Shown here: positions 1 to 9,054 of the stretch, in pieces
Layout of the letters: each line of letters opens with the position of its first letter
Position numbering within the stretch: the first letter of the stretch is position 1
The notes under the pieces: model-generated
Databases searched by the model: none
What the model was told of the DNA's origin: nothing
The model's input: only the letters and a program-made list of their open reading frames with translations
NCBI GenBank assembly: GCA_902779915.1
Contig: CACZDM010000001.1
Coordinates: 186,001-250,000, forward strand
DNA from: Oscillospiraceae bacterium
GTDB lineage: Bacteria > Bacillota > Clostridia > Oscillospirales > Ruminococcaceae
Direction: 5' to 3'
DNA length: 64,000 nucleotides
Position numbers and translations under genes: made by a program

Positions 1-2003
1 GAGGTTCCCAAAATTTTAATCCCCATATCATCCAAAGCTTTGGTCAGTTTTATTGCCGTTTGCCCTCCAAACTGAACAACAACTCCCAAAGGCTTTTCAG
101 TTTCTATGACATTTTCGACGTCCTCAATCGAAACAGGGTCAAAATATAGACGGTCTGCAGTGTCAAAATCCGTCGAGACTGTTTCAGGATTATTGTTGCA
201 TATTATGGCTTCATAGCCCATATCCTTCAAAGCCCAAACGCAATGAACGCAGCAATAGTCAAACTCGATCCCTTGCCCAATTCGAATTGGCCCAGACCCC
301 AAAACCAAAACCCTCTTGTTTTGGCCCTCGCTCGGATGAACAAACTCCAAAGCCTCATTTTCATCATCATATGTCGAATAAAAATATGGCGTTGTTGCTG
401 CAAATTCCGCAGCACATGTGTCAACCATTTTAAAGGCCGCAGGCTTTTTGTTGCCTATTTTAGTTTTTGAAAACTGCTCAATTGTCGAATCCAAAAATCC
501 CATATTTTTTGCTTTTATATATAAATCTTCGGTTAATTCACATGTTTTGAGTTTATGTTCAATATTTGCTAGATTGCGAAGTTTATATAAAAACCATCTG
601 TCAATCTTGGTTATTTCATATATTTTATCAATCACATCGCTTGTCAGATATTCTTTCATTTCAGCCACAGCAAAACAATCTCTTTTAAGCGCTTCATAAA
701 CCGCAAATATTCGCCTGTCGTCAACAATTTTCAACTGTTCAAAAAGCTGATCCATGCTCAAGTTTTCATATTCCGGCAAACCTAGCGTTTCAAGGCCAAG
801 CTCCGCCCCTCGAACCGACTTCATTATGGCCTGTTCAAACGAGGGCGCAATGCTCATAACCTCTCCGGTTGCTTTCATCTGAGTCCCAAGAGTTCGCTTA
901 GCATACACAAATTTGTCGAAAGGCCACTTGGGGAATTTAACAACAACATAGTCAAGCGACGGCTCAAAACAGGCATATGTTGTCCCTGTGACTTGATTGA
1001 CAATCTCATCAAGTGTATATCCTATTGCGATTTTGGTTGCAACTTTTGCGATCGGATATCCAGTGGCTTTTGAAGCAAGAGCTGATGAACGCGAAACCCT
1101 GGGGTTGACTTCAATAACGCCATATTCAAATTTATCGGGATTCAGAGCAAACTGACAGTTACAGCCCCCTTCAACTTCAAGCTTATTAATTATATCTATT
1201 GATGCTTTTCGAAGAAGCTGATATTCCTTATCGGAAAGGGTTAGCGCCGGAGCAACAACAATGCTATCGCCAGTGTGGACCCCAACGGGATCAAAATTTT
1301 CCATGGAACAGACTGTGATGACGTTGGATTTTGCGTCCCGAATAACCTCAAATTCAATCTCCTTCCAGCCTGAAACGCATTTTTCAACCAGTATTTGATT
1401 AATTGGAGACTGCATCAATCCATTTTGCGCAATCTGCAAAAACTCTTCCCTGGTTTGGGCAATTCCCCCTCCAGTCCCCCCCAAGGTGAATGCTGGGCGA
1501 ATGATCGCTGGCAGGCCGATTGTTTCAAGACATTTTAGCGCATCATCAACTTTTTCAACAACACAAGACGCAATGCATGGCTTGCCAATCTCTTTCATGG
1601 TTTTTTTAAAAAGCTCGCGATCTTCAGCTCTGTCGATTGTTTCAGGACGCGCCCCCAAAAGCCGAACTCCTCGACTTTCTAAAAATCCGCTTTTTGCAAG
1701 TTTCATGGAAATTGTCAGGCCCGTTTGGCCGCCAAGAGTTGAAAGCAGGCTGTCTGGCTTTTCGAGGTCGATTATTTTTTCAATTGATTTTTCCAGCAAT
1801 GGTTCTATGTATATGTGATCTGCCATTTTTTTATCAGTCATTATAGTTGCAGGGTTTGAATTAACCAAAACAACCTCAAGCCCCTCCTCTTTAAGCGCCC
1901 TGCAAGCTTGAGTCCCTGCATAGTCAAATTCAGCTGCCTGACCAATAACGATTGGCCCTGATCCAATAACCATAACCTTTTTAATGTCTTTATTTATCGG
2001 CAT
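1..2003 (-). CDS. carB: Carbamoyl-phosphate synthase large subunit, N-terminal part (truncated by window edge)
   Basis: This is the synthetase subunit that makes carbamoyl phosphate from bicarbonate, ammonia passed from CarA, and two ATP, for pyrimidine and arginine synthesis. Residues 1-667 are in the window. The reading frame stays open to the left edge and ends in [10 protein letters not shown] followed by GIKILGT, which is typical CarB sequence. The full protein should be about 1,070 residues, so roughly the last 400 lie outside. The N-terminus reads [19 protein letters not shown], the glycine-rich start of the first carboxyphosphate-forming half. The ATG at 2003 overlaps the carA stop by 10 bases and has an AAGGAG ribosome site, so the two subunits are translationally coupled. 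It is the last visible gene of the pyrC-pyrF-carA-carB operon. Confidence 0.97.
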   Translation of the reverse strand, partial: MPINKDIKKVMVIGSGPIVIGQAAEFDYAGTQACRALKEEGLEVVLVNSNPATIMTDKKMADHIYIEPLLEKSIEKIIDLEKPDSLLSTLGGQTGLTISMKLAKSGFLESRGVRLLGARPETIDRAEDRELFKKTMKEIGKPCIASCVVEKVDDALKCLETIGLPAIIRPAFTLGGTGGGIAQTREEFLQIAQNGLMQSPINQILVEKCVSGWKEIEFEVIRDAKSNVITVCSMENFDPVGVHTGDSIVVAPALTLSDKEYQLLRKASIDIINKLEVEGGCNCQFALNPDKFEYGVIEVNPRVSRSSALASKATGYPIAKVATKIAIGYTLDEIVNQVTGTTYACFEPSLDYVVVKFPKWPFDKFVYAKRTLGTQMKATGEVMSIAPSFEQAIMKSVRGAELGLETLGLPEYENLSMDQLFEQLKIVDDRRIFAVYEALKRDCFAVAEMKEYLTSDVIDKIYEITKIDRWFLYKLRNLANIEHKLKTCELTEDLYIKAKNMGFLDSTIEQFSKTKIGNKKPAAFKMVDTCAAEFAATTPYFYSTYDDENEALEFVHPSEGQNKRVLVLGSGPIRIGQGIEFDYCCVHCVWALKDMGYEAIICNNNPETVSTDFDTADRLYFDPVSIEDVENVIETEKPLGVVVQFGGQTAIKLTKALDDMGIKILGT

Positions 2004-3160
2004 ATTCTAAAATTCTCCTTTTGATTTTTATTTTTCTCAATAAGTCTAAAAAATCTGTCAAACAGGTAGCTTGTGTCTAGAGGCCCTGCGCATGCTTCGG
2101 GGTGAAACTGAACTGTGAATGCTGGAATTTTTTTATATTCTATTCCTTCACACGTTTTGTCGTTTGCATTATAGTGGCTGACTGTTGCGACATCTTTTTC
2201 AAGGCTTTCTTCAACAACAGCATAGCCGTGGTTTTGAGAGGTTATGAAGGTTTTTCCAAGCGTTTTGTCGATAACAGGCTGATTTGCGCCCCTGTGGCCA
2301 TATTTTAGTTTTTTTGTTTTGGCTCCGTTTGCAAGCGCAAGAAGTTGATGACCCAAACAGATTCCGAATATTGGAACGCCTAATTTTTGAATTTTTTTCA
2401 GGTTGCTAACAATTTCAACATTTTCAGCAGGATCCCCCGGCCCGTTTGAAAGCATGATTCCGTCGGGTTTAAGCCTTTTGATTTGCTGCGCAGTTGCGTT
2501 ATGCGGAAGAGTTATGACGCTGGCCCCTCTTTGCAAAAGGCTTCGAATGATGTTTTGCTTTGCCCCAAAATCCATCAGACATATTTTAAAATTTTTCTTT
2601 CGACCAATATATTTTTCAAAAGGTTTGCTTATATTAGAAAAGTCTTGATATTCATGTTGGCTTTTTATTGAAACGCATTTTACGGCGTCTTTTATTTTAA
2701 ATTTTCTAATCTGGTCTAGAATATCCGATTTATCTATATATTTTTCAGTTGTTATCGCGCAGTTCATAACCCCCTTTTCCCTGATTTTTCTTGTCAATTT
2801 TCTGGTGTCTATTCCCCAAATTGAAAGGACTCCTTGCTCCCCAAGCCACTGATTTAAAGACTTTTGGCTTCGAAAGTTTGAAGGATTTTGGCATAATTCT
2901 CGAACAACATATCCAGACGGCCAAGCTTTTTTGCTTTCGCTGTCCGCCTCGCTAACCCCATAATTTCCGATCAAGGGAAAGGTCTGAACAACAATTTGCC
3001 CAAAATAGCTCGGATCTGTCAGCGTTTCTAAATATCCTGTCATGGACGTTGTGAAAACGATTTCGCCGACTGCTGTTCCCCTTTTTCCAAAAGATTTTCC
3101 TAAAAATTCGCTCCCGTCGCTAAGTATTAATCTCGCCGTTGTTTGGTTATTTTCATACAT
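1994..3160 (-). CDS. carA: Carbamoyl-phosphate synthase small (glutaminase) subunit
   Basis: This cytoplasmic glutamine amidotransferase subunit releases ammonia from glutamine and channels it to CarB. The protein has 388 residues, the family's usual length. The N-terminal CPSase small-chain domain is followed by a class I amidotransferase domain with the nucleophile elbow FGICLGHQ (Cys) and [10 protein letters not shown] (His and Glu of the triad). I chose the ATG at 3160 because a GGGGGA ribosome site lies about 9 bases upstream. A TTG at 3211 would add 17 unusual residues and has no better site. The gene sits 47 bases after pyrF and overlaps carB by 10 bases. Confidence 0.97.
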   Translation of the reverse strand: MYENNQTTARLILSDGSEFLGKSFGKRGTAVGEIVFTTSMTGYLETLTDPSYFGQIVVQTFPLIGNYGVSEADSESKKAWPSGYVVRELCQNPSNFRSQKSLNQWLGEQGVLSIWGIDTRKLTRKIREKGVMNCAITTEKYIDKSDILDQIRKFKIKDAVKCVSIKSQHEYQDFSNISKPFEKYIGRKKNFKICLMDFGAKQNIIRSLLQRGASVITLPHNATAQQIKRLKPDGIMLSNGPGDPAENVEIVSNLKKIQKLGVPIFGICLGHQLLALANGAKTKKLKYGHRGANQPVIDKTLGKTFITSQNHGYAVVEESLEKDVATVSHYNANDKTCEGIEYKKIPAFTVQFHPEACAGPLDTSYLFDRFFRLIEKNKNQKENFRICR

Positions 3161-3207
3161 AATCCATCCCCCAAATGTTAAATTTTTTACAGTATGTGAT
3201 AAAAAAA

Positions 3208-4119
3208 TCAAAGTTTTGATGTAATATCCTCTTTCATGCGCAGAGCCTCGATTCTGGCCTCAATTGCAAATTTTTCAGGCAAACAATCATTTTTTTTCCA
3301 CGCACACAAAATAGAGCGAGAGCTGTTAACAATTGCCCCCAATCCATCTTTGAAAGCAAACGCGACGTCTTCAGCTTTGCCTCCCTGCGCCCCATATCCA
3401 GGAATTAGAAAAAATGTGTGTGCAAATTGTTGGCGAAAATTTTTTAATTCTTTGGGATATGTTGCTCCAACAACCGCTCCAACTCGACTATATCCATATC
3501 TCCCAACAGAATCCTTCCCCCATTCTTCACACATTTTTCCAACTCTTTCGCATATAGTTTCCCCGCCCAGCAATTTTTCATCTTGAAGCTCTTTGGATGA
3601 AGGATTTGAAGTTTTTAACAAAACAAATATGGATTTGTCGCATTCACCACATTTTTCCAAAAGGGGCTTTATGCAGTCACTTCCAAGATAGGCGTTAACT
3701 GTTAATGAATCGCTTTCAAACGCAGAATATTTTTTATTGCAAAACAGATCTGAATCGCCCAAATAGGCCTGGCAATAGGCTTCCATTGTTAGCCCGATGT
3801 CGTTTCTTTTGCCGTCTGTGATAACATACATCCCCCTTTGTTTCGCGTGGGATATGGTTTTTTCAAGCGCCCCAATCCCCTCTCTTCCATAAAGTTCATA
3901 GTATGCCATTTGCGGCTTAACAGCGGGAACAACATCACAAACAGCGTCGATAATTTGCATATTAAACTGGAAAATTGCATGCGCCGCTGCTTTGGGAGTG
4001 TTTCCAAACAAATCCATCGACATTTTTTTGATATAGTCTGGAATATATTCCAACTTTGGATCCAGGCCAACAACACTGGGATTTTCCATTTTAATAATTT
4101 TTTCTATGAGCCTATCCAC
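3208..4119 (-). CDS. pyrF: Orotidine-5'-phosphate decarboxylase (type 2)
   Basis: It decarboxylates OMP to UMP, the last step of de novo pyrimidine synthesis. The protein has 303 residues, which fits the longer type-2 OMP decarboxylases rather than the ~230-residue type 1. The sequence shows GLDPKLEYIPDYI near the start, the catalytic DGKRNDIG motif (Lys/Asp), SLTVNAYLGSD, and a C-terminal IPGYGAQGG phosphate-binding loop. The start is a GTG at 4119 preceded by GAGAGGA. It is 41 bases downstream of pyrC and in the same operon. Confidence 0.96.
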   Translation of the reverse strand: MDRLIEKIIKMENPSVVGLDPKLEYIPDYIKKMSMDLFGNTPKAAAHAIFQFNMQIIDAVCDVVPAVKPQMAYYELYGREGIGALEKTISHAKQRGMYVITDGKRNDIGLTMEAYCQAYLGDSDLFCNKKYSAFESDSLTVNAYLGSDCIKPLLEKCGECDKSIFVLLKTSNPSSKELQDEKLLGGETICERVGKMCEEWGKDSVGRYGYSRVGAVVGATYPKELKNFRQQFAHTFFLIPGYGAQGGKAEDVAFAFKDGLGAIVNSSRSILCAWKKNDCLPEKFAIEARIEALRMKEDITSKL

Positions 4120-4160
4120 TCAAAACATCCTCTCGAAAATTTAATAAAACTTTAATATAT

Positions 4161-5429
4161 TCATGACAAAGCGTCAAATATTAGTTTTCCATCACAAAAT
4201 GTTTTAACAACCTTTCCGGTCAATGTTTTGCCTTTAAACGGAGAATTTTTTCCTCTAGAGCGAAATTTTTCAGGATTAACCGTCCATTTTTGATTTAGAT
4301 CAACTAAAGCTATGTCCGCTGGACTTCCTTTTTGAATTTTTCCGCCCTGAATTTTTAAAATTTTGCAGGGATTGCGAGACATTTTTTCAACAATTTCCGG
4401 CAAGGTCAATTTTTTAGTGTGGTAAAAATGCGTCAAAACGCAGGCCAGCGAGGTTTCAAGCCCAACAACTCCATTTGGCGCCGTCAAAAAGTTTGCTTTT
4501 TCGCATTTGGTGTGTGGCGCGTGGTCGGTTGCAACCAAATCGATGGTCCCGTCAATCAGCGCGCCCTCAACCGCCGCCCTGTCTTTTTCGGTCCTAAGCG
4601 GCGGATTCATTCGATAATCTGCGTCTTTTTTTAAAAGCTCCTCCTCTGTCAGCATAAAGTAATGAGGGCAGGTTTCGGCGCTTAATTTAACTCCCCGTCT
4701 TTTTGCGTCTCGAATCAAGTCAACGCTGCCAAGAGTGCTAACGTGAGCTATGTGGACCGAAGAATTTGTTGCAGCAGCAATCGCAATTTCTCGAGCTGTG
4801 ATCGAATCTTCGCTAGTTCTGTCTATTCCCCGAATCTTGAGCTTTTGGCTGATTTTTCCTTTGTTGATTATCCCTTGGCTTGTAATTTTCAAGTCTTCAC
4901 AATGCGAAATTATTGGAAAGCCCAGTTTTTCTAACTTTTCCATGGCAGCCTGGAGCAAAGCGGCGTTTTCAACAGGGCGTCCATCATCCGAAAAACCAAC
5001 CGCTCCGTTTGCGATCAATTCTTCAAAGTCAACCAATTCTTTTCCCAAAAGGCCTTTGGTTATTGCCGCAATTGGATATATTTTCACTTTGGCTTTTGAA
5101 GATTTTTCCTTTATGTAACAAAGCATTTTTTTCGAATCAATCGCCGGAGAAGTGTTTGGCATGCAGGCAACAGAGGTTACCCCCCCCGCAGCAGCAGCTT
5201 CAGAACCTGATTTTATGTCTTCTTTTTGACAAAATCCAGGGTCTCTAAAATGAACGTGCATATCAACAATTCCTGGAATGGCCGTTAAATTGTTCGCGTC
5301 AATCGTTCGGGCGCCAAAACATTTTAGATTAGTTCCTAAATTTTCAACAATCCCATCTTTAATCAGAATATCTAACCTTTTAATGTCATTATCCAGGACA
5401 ACATTTGCGTTTTTTATCAAAAAAATCAT
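4161..5429 (-). CDS. pyrC: Dihydroorotase
   Basis: This zinc amidohydrolase cyclises carbamoyl-aspartate to dihydroorotate. The protein has 422 residues, matching class I dihydroorotases. Metal-binding signatures are visible: DMHVHFRDPG near residue 57, the HVSTLGS and ETCPHYF histidine regions in the middle, and ATDHAPH towards the C-terminus. The start ATG at 5429 follows a GGAGAG ribosome site. It is the first gene of the operon. I could not find a PyrR-type attenuator in the 380 bases upstream, and pyrB, pyrD and pyrE are not in the window. Confidence 0.96.
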   Translation of the reverse strand: MIFLIKNANVVLDNDIKRLDILIKDGIVENLGTNLKCFGARTIDANNLTAIPGIVDMHVHFRDPGFCQKEDIKSGSEAAAAGGVTSVACMPNTSPAIDSKKMLCYIKEKSSKAKVKIYPIAAITKGLLGKELVDFEELIANGAVGFSDDGRPVENAALLQAAMEKLEKLGFPIISHCEDLKITSQGIINKGKISQKLKIRGIDRTSEDSITAREIAIAAATNSSVHIAHVSTLGSVDLIRDAKRRGVKLSAETCPHYFMLTEEELLKKDADYRMNPPLRTEKDRAAVEGALIDGTIDLVATDHAPHTKCEKANFLTAPNGVVGLETSLACVLTHFYHTKKLTLPEIVEKMSRNPCKILKIQGGKIQKGSPADIALVDLNQKWTVNPEKFRSRGKNSPFKGKTLTGKVVKTFCDGKLIFDALS

Positions 5430-5812
5430 AAAAAGCTCTCCAAAGTCAATTTTTAAAACAACAAGCGATATAATTTATTTTTTGTTTTTTTAGATTAGGG
5501 TGTTGAAAAAAACAAATTTATGGTATAAAATATAAATTATCAAGATCAAGTGGGAGTTTTAATAAAAATCAAATCAGCCAAAAATAATCTAAAAAATCTG
5601 TTATATCACATTTTAAAGACAAATAAACCCCTGATCTAGCCTATTGTCTTGTTTAGCATTCAAATTTAAAAATGGCCGCCGCGCCTTCAACATTCATTAT
5701 ATACTAATAAAAATGGCTTGTCTAGTCCGCTTGCATCACATTTTTAAAATAAATTTTTAATGAACAACCAGGGTTGATAGATTTATTAACACAATATGAA
5801 GGAGAACTGAAA
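5430..5812. other. Divergent intergenic region between pyrC and an ECF S-component gene
   Basis: The 383 bases are AT-rich with no gene I can support. On the plus strand there is a possible promoter with TTGAAA at 5503-5508 and an extended TGGTATAAA at about 5521-5530. The spacing is short, so it is weak. It would leave a ~280-base leader before the gene at 5813, long enough for a riboswitch, but no riboswitch class could be matched by eye. No PyrR-binding motif is recognisable on the minus strand. A GC-rich patch sits near 5672-5690. Confidence 0.4.
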
Positions 5813-6490
5813 ATGTCAGATTCTAAAACTAAAGATGACCTGGAATCCAACGTGTTTTTAAGCGTAAAAAAAAATAAGCTGTTTTTATTTTTATTTTTGC
5901 TCGGAATTATGGCGATATTTTATCTTTGTAATCTGTGTAGCGTGCATATAGGCGACCGAAACGAAACATATTCTTTGCTTCAAATTCCAATAATAATTGG
6001 AGCATGCGCTGGCGGACCCTTAATTGGTGTGATTTTAGCGCTTTTGGGATCAGCCATGAATATAGCATCTGCCAGCCTTTCCAATTCATATATCGACATT
6101 CTCAGCTCGCCTTTTGCAAGTTTTGATGCGTGTGGATATCATTTTAGTGGAAACATCGTCTCAATTTTCATTTGTTTTTTGTCGAACCTTGCGCTTGCTC
6201 TAGTTGCGGGATGGATCTTTAAAGCCTTGAAAAATCGCGGTCAGTCCATTTGGAAAATGATTTTAGTTGTGATATCTGCAATTTTTGGCATTTTATTTTT
6301 TCGTGTTGTTGTGTTTTTTTTGTTTAATTCATTTTTTATAATTTTTTTACCAAATACTCCATACAGTAAAGTTTTTGTGAACTATATCAATTCGCTAAAT
6401 TGGCTTGCATGCGTTTGCGAATGGACTGTGAATATAGCTATAGACCCATTTATTGTCTATGCTGCAAGAACCATGATGAAGCTTGATTAA
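5813..6490 (+). CDS. ECF-transporter S-component-like membrane protein
   Basis: A 225-residue integral membrane protein with about six hydrophobic segments after a charged ~30-residue N-terminus. The second block, IPIIIGACAGGPLIGVIL, followed by LLGSAMN, resembles the Gly/Ala-rich conserved region of vitamin-binding S components of energy-coupling-factor transporters. The ligand cannot be told from the sequence. No EcfT or ATPase genes are adjacent, which is normal for group II ECF systems that share one energising module. I chose the ATG at 5813 because AAGGAG lies 9 bases before it; a TTG 39 bases upstream lacks a site. The call rests on topology and one motif. Confidence 0.6.
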   Translation: MSDSKTKDDLESNVFLSVKKNKLFLFLFLLGIMAIFYLCNLCSVHIGDRNETYSLLQIPIIIGACAGGPLIGVILALLGSAMNIASASLSNSYIDILSSPFASFDACGYHFSGNIVSIFICFLSNLALALVAGWIFKALKNRGQSIWKMILVVISAIFGILFFRVVVFFLFNSFFIIFLPNTPYSKVFVNYINSLNWLACVCEWTVNIAIDPFIVYAARTMMKLD

Positions 6491-6530
6491 ATTCAAATGT
6501 TTAATTTATATATAGGTGTGTTAAATTTTT

Positions 6531-7472
6531 ATGACAAATCCATTTAAATATTCAAACGACAATAAAAGATATCACACATGGAATTATTATTTGAAAAATA
6601 AATTCGGGCGCAAAGTGTGTAAAACACCTGTATATGGCGGCTTTACTTGCCCAAACATAGACGGATCAAAGGGCGTTGGGGGGTGTGTTTTTTGCTCTGG
6701 GAGGCCAAGTTTTGAGGTTTTCAATGGAACAAATTTGTCAATTTATGAGCAAATTGAAGCTGGCAAAACTGCGCTATCAAAAAAGTGGCCAAATGCTTTG
6801 TTTTTGCCATATTTTCAGTATAATTCCGGGACATATGAAAAGCTGGATAGGTTGAAATTTTTGTATGAACAGGCGCTAAACTGCAAAGATGTTGTTGGGC
6901 TTTGCGTTGCAACCAGGGCGGATTGCTTGAGAGACGATGTGTGTGAATATTTGTCAATTCTAAACAAACAAACGAATTTATATGTTGAACTGGGACTTCA
7001 GACGATCCACGATCAAACCGCCAAAATTTTAAACAGGCTCCACATATACCGTGATTTTTTAAAAGGATACGATAAATTAATTTCCAGGGGAATCAAGGTT
7101 TGCATACACATTATAAACAGTTTGCCGGGAGAAACCCCGCAGATGATGATGGAAACAGCTCAAGAGGTTTCAAAACTTGCGCCGTTTGCGTTGAAAATTC
7201 ATATGTTGTATGTTGCAAAAAACACTATTTTAAAAAAATGGCATGACAGCAAAAAATTCACTCTCATGTCACGCGACGAATATATTCAAACAGTTTGCGA
7301 CCAGCTGGAAATTTTATCTCCTGAAATTGTGATTGAGAGGCTGACGGGGGATTGCTTGAAAAAAGACCTTATTGCTCCAATGTGGAGCCTGAAGAAGGTG
7401 ACAATTCTGAATGATATAGATAAAGAACTTGTTAGGAGAAATTCGTTTCAAGGCTGCAAATATATAAATTAA
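6531..7472 (+). CDS. Radical SAM protein, YhcC/TIGR01212 family
   Basis: A 313-residue protein of the conserved radical SAM family typified by E. coli YhcC, whose reaction is not established. The N-terminus contains KVCKTPVYGGFTCPNIDG followed by GGCVFC. The spaced cysteines of CPNID...CVFC are the family's [4Fe-4S] cluster site. Later conserved stretches are VELGLQT (radical SAM beta strand) and HIINSLPGET. The gene follows the S-component gene by 40 bases and may be cotranscribed. The length matches the family. Confidence 0.9.
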   Translation: MTNPFKYSNDNKRYHTWNYYLKNKFGRKVCKTPVYGGFTCPNIDGSKGVGGCVFCSGRPSFEVFNGTNLSIYEQIEAGKTALSKKWPNALFLPYFQYNSGTYEKLDRLKFLYEQALNCKDVVGLCVATRADCLRDDVCEYLSILNKQTNLYVELGLQTIHDQTAKILNRLHIYRDFLKGYDKLISRGIKVCIHIINSLPGETPQMMMETAQEVSKLAPFALKIHMLYVAKNTILKKWHDSKKFTLMSRDEYIQTVCDQLEILSPEIVIERLTGDCLKKDLIAPMWSLKKVTILNDIDKELVRRNSFQGCKYIN

Positions 7473-7538
7473 ACTAATATAATCTTTTAAGGTCACAAAT
7501 TTTCTAAACAGCAAAATTAAAGATTGAGGCAAAAAAAC

Positions 7539-8306
7539 ATGAATAAATTTAAAATATTTGATTGGCAGGAAAAACACTATATATTTTTAAAACAGTGGCT
7601 AAAAAATAACTCCGATCAAAAATATAAAGAATTTCAGCAAAAAATTGTTAAAACCAAATTTCCAATAGTTGGGGTTAAAATGCCGCTGATTCGAAAGCTG
7701 GCGGGGAAAATTTTAGAAGGAAACGCTGAAAATTTTTTAAAAATATGTAAAAATCAAACCCTGGAAGAAATAATTCTAAAAGGGATTGTTATTTCAAAAT
7801 TAAAAGTTGATTTTGAAGGCTTGTTGTTAATTTTTGATGAATATATAAATATCATTGATAATTGGGCAGTTTGTGATATAGTCACAAATTCGCTAAAATC
7901 TTTTTTTAAAAACCAGGAAAAAGGATATAAATATATTAAAACGTGCATAAATTCAACAAATCCTTGGAAAATTCGCGTTGGCATAGTGGCTATGCTGTCG
8001 TTTTATGTTAATGAAACATATATAGAAAAAATATTAAAACATAGCGAAAAAATATCTCAAAATAGCACACTTTGTCAATCAAACGCTAATAATTCTTGTT
8101 TTTGTGACTACTATGTTAAAATGTCAAATGCATGGCTAATATCAATTTGCTTTGTTAAATTCCCGAATATATCTAAAAAATTCTTAGAGTCTGGGAATAT
8201 AGATCGCGAAACATTTAAAATGCTAACCCGCAAAATTTTAGATTCTCACAAGGTTTCTGCGGATGATAAAGAATATATAAGATTGTTATATAAAAATCGA
8301 GACTAA
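7539..8306 (+). CDS. DNA alkylation repair protein, AlkD-like
   Basis: A 255-residue all-helical protein of the AlkC/AlkD HEAT-like repeat glycosylase family, which removes positively charged alkylated bases. Visible landmarks are the N-terminal helical region with VGVKMPLIRKLA, IIDNWAVCDIV, NPWKIRVGIVAML, and the C-terminal KMSNAWLISICF. These correspond to the Trp/Asp-containing positions lining the DNA-binding groove in AlkD. The start is the ATG at 7539, 8 bases after GAGG. It lies 66 bases after the radical SAM gene. It is markedly AT-rich, with many AAA/AAT/TTT codons. Confidence 0.85.
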   Translation: MNKFKIFDWQEKHYIFLKQWLKNNSDQKYKEFQQKIVKTKFPIVGVKMPLIRKLAGKILEGNAENFLKICKNQTLEEIILKGIVISKLKVDFEGLLLIFDEYINIIDNWAVCDIVTNSLKSFFKNQEKGYKYIKTCINSTNPWKIRVGIVAMLSFYVNETYIEKILKHSEKISQNSTLCQSNANNSCFCDYYVKMSNAWLISICFVKFPNISKKFLESGNIDRETFKMLTRKILDSHKVSADDKEYIRLLYKNRD

Positions 8307-8338
8307 TTTTTTAATTATCAAAACAATGCTATGATATT

Positions 8339-8743
8339 TCACATCATTATATAAAATAAAGCGAGCAACAAACTGTTGTCACATTTTTGCTTTTGAAGCA
8401 TTAAAATTAAAAATAAAAGAAATATTCTATCACTTTCCATGTCCGGAATTATATTTTGAATTAGCGATGAAAACATGTTTTGGCTTTGTGGTTTTTTTGA
8501 TTTTTTCATCTCTTTTTTTGGAGGGGAACTGGAAAAATCGGTAAAATATTGATTAGGTGTTGTTTTTTCAACTTTATCGTTAATATTCTTTGTTTGGAAA
8601 TCATTTTCAACTAAATTATCATATATATCAAACGGTTGATTTTGTTTGACCCTTTGCTGAGCTCTTTTTTGCATATCGCGAACCCGTTTTAATGCGTCTT
8701 CCTGCATAGCCGCAATGTTGTCCTGCGAGTAGGTTCCGGCCAT
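8339..8743 (-). CDS. Small protein of unknown function with Leu-rich C-terminal tail
   Basis: A 134-residue protein I do not recognise by name. The N-terminus (MAGTYSQDNIAAMQEDALKR) is charged and probably helical or coiled-coil. The middle is Ser/Lys/Pro-rich and likely disordered. The last ~28 residues form a hydrophobic block, RIFLLFLILMLQKQ then LLLALFYIMM. Tails of this pattern (LLLxLLxLLxxxxxDxxLLLALxYIL) recur on small uncharacterised Clostridial proteins, as far as I recall. The ATG at 8743 follows AAGGAG by 12 bases. It converges with the AlkD-like gene 32 bases away. Confidence 0.75.
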   Translation of the reverse strand: MAGTYSQDNIAAMQEDALKRVRDMQKRAQQRVKQNQPFDIYDNLVENDFQTKNINDKVEKTTPNQYFTDFSSSPPKKEMKKSKKPQSQNMFSSLIQNIIPDMESDRIFLLFLILMLQKQKCDNSLLLALFYIMM

Positions 8744-9054
8744 TATATAAACCACTCCTTCAAAAAATTTCTTCTTTAGCAATATTAACATATGGTCTTT
8801 TGGACAATATATAACTAGGATGGTGTGTATTTAGCTCAATATAAATATATTTTTAAATAGCATCATTCTAACTCATTATATGCAAAAAAACATCACTATG
8901 TGAACAAAATATGTTCTTGAAATTTAATTTTAAATAGGACAAATATAACCCTCAATATTTACTAATTTTTAACGTTAAATTGCTTGAATATGTTTAATTT
9001 TTGTGATATACTGTCATAATAATATAGCAAAAACAGTTGAAAAGAGGTTTCAAA
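8744..9054. other. Divergent intergenic region upstream of asnB
   Basis: 311 bases of very AT-rich DNA between the small unknown gene (minus strand) and asnB (plus strand). It holds the asnB promoter at 8984-9012 and the asnB ribosome site AGAGG near 9043. I see no other gene, repeat or structured RNA in it. Confidence 0.6.
8984..9012 (+). promoter_or_regulatory. Sigma-A-type promoter for asnB
   Basis: TTGAAT (8984-8989), a 17-base spacer and TATACT (9007-9012), 43 bases upstream of the asnB start codon. The match is close to consensus. Confidence 0.7.

Noticed and set aside
3789..4155. Long ORFs on both strands inside pyrF
   Set aside because: They are alternative-frame shadows; pyrF motifs and start signals explain the region.
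5430..5812. PyrR attenuator or T-box upstream of pyrC
   Set aside because: No PyrR-binding loop, no terminator/antiterminator pair and no T-box signature could be found on the minus strand.
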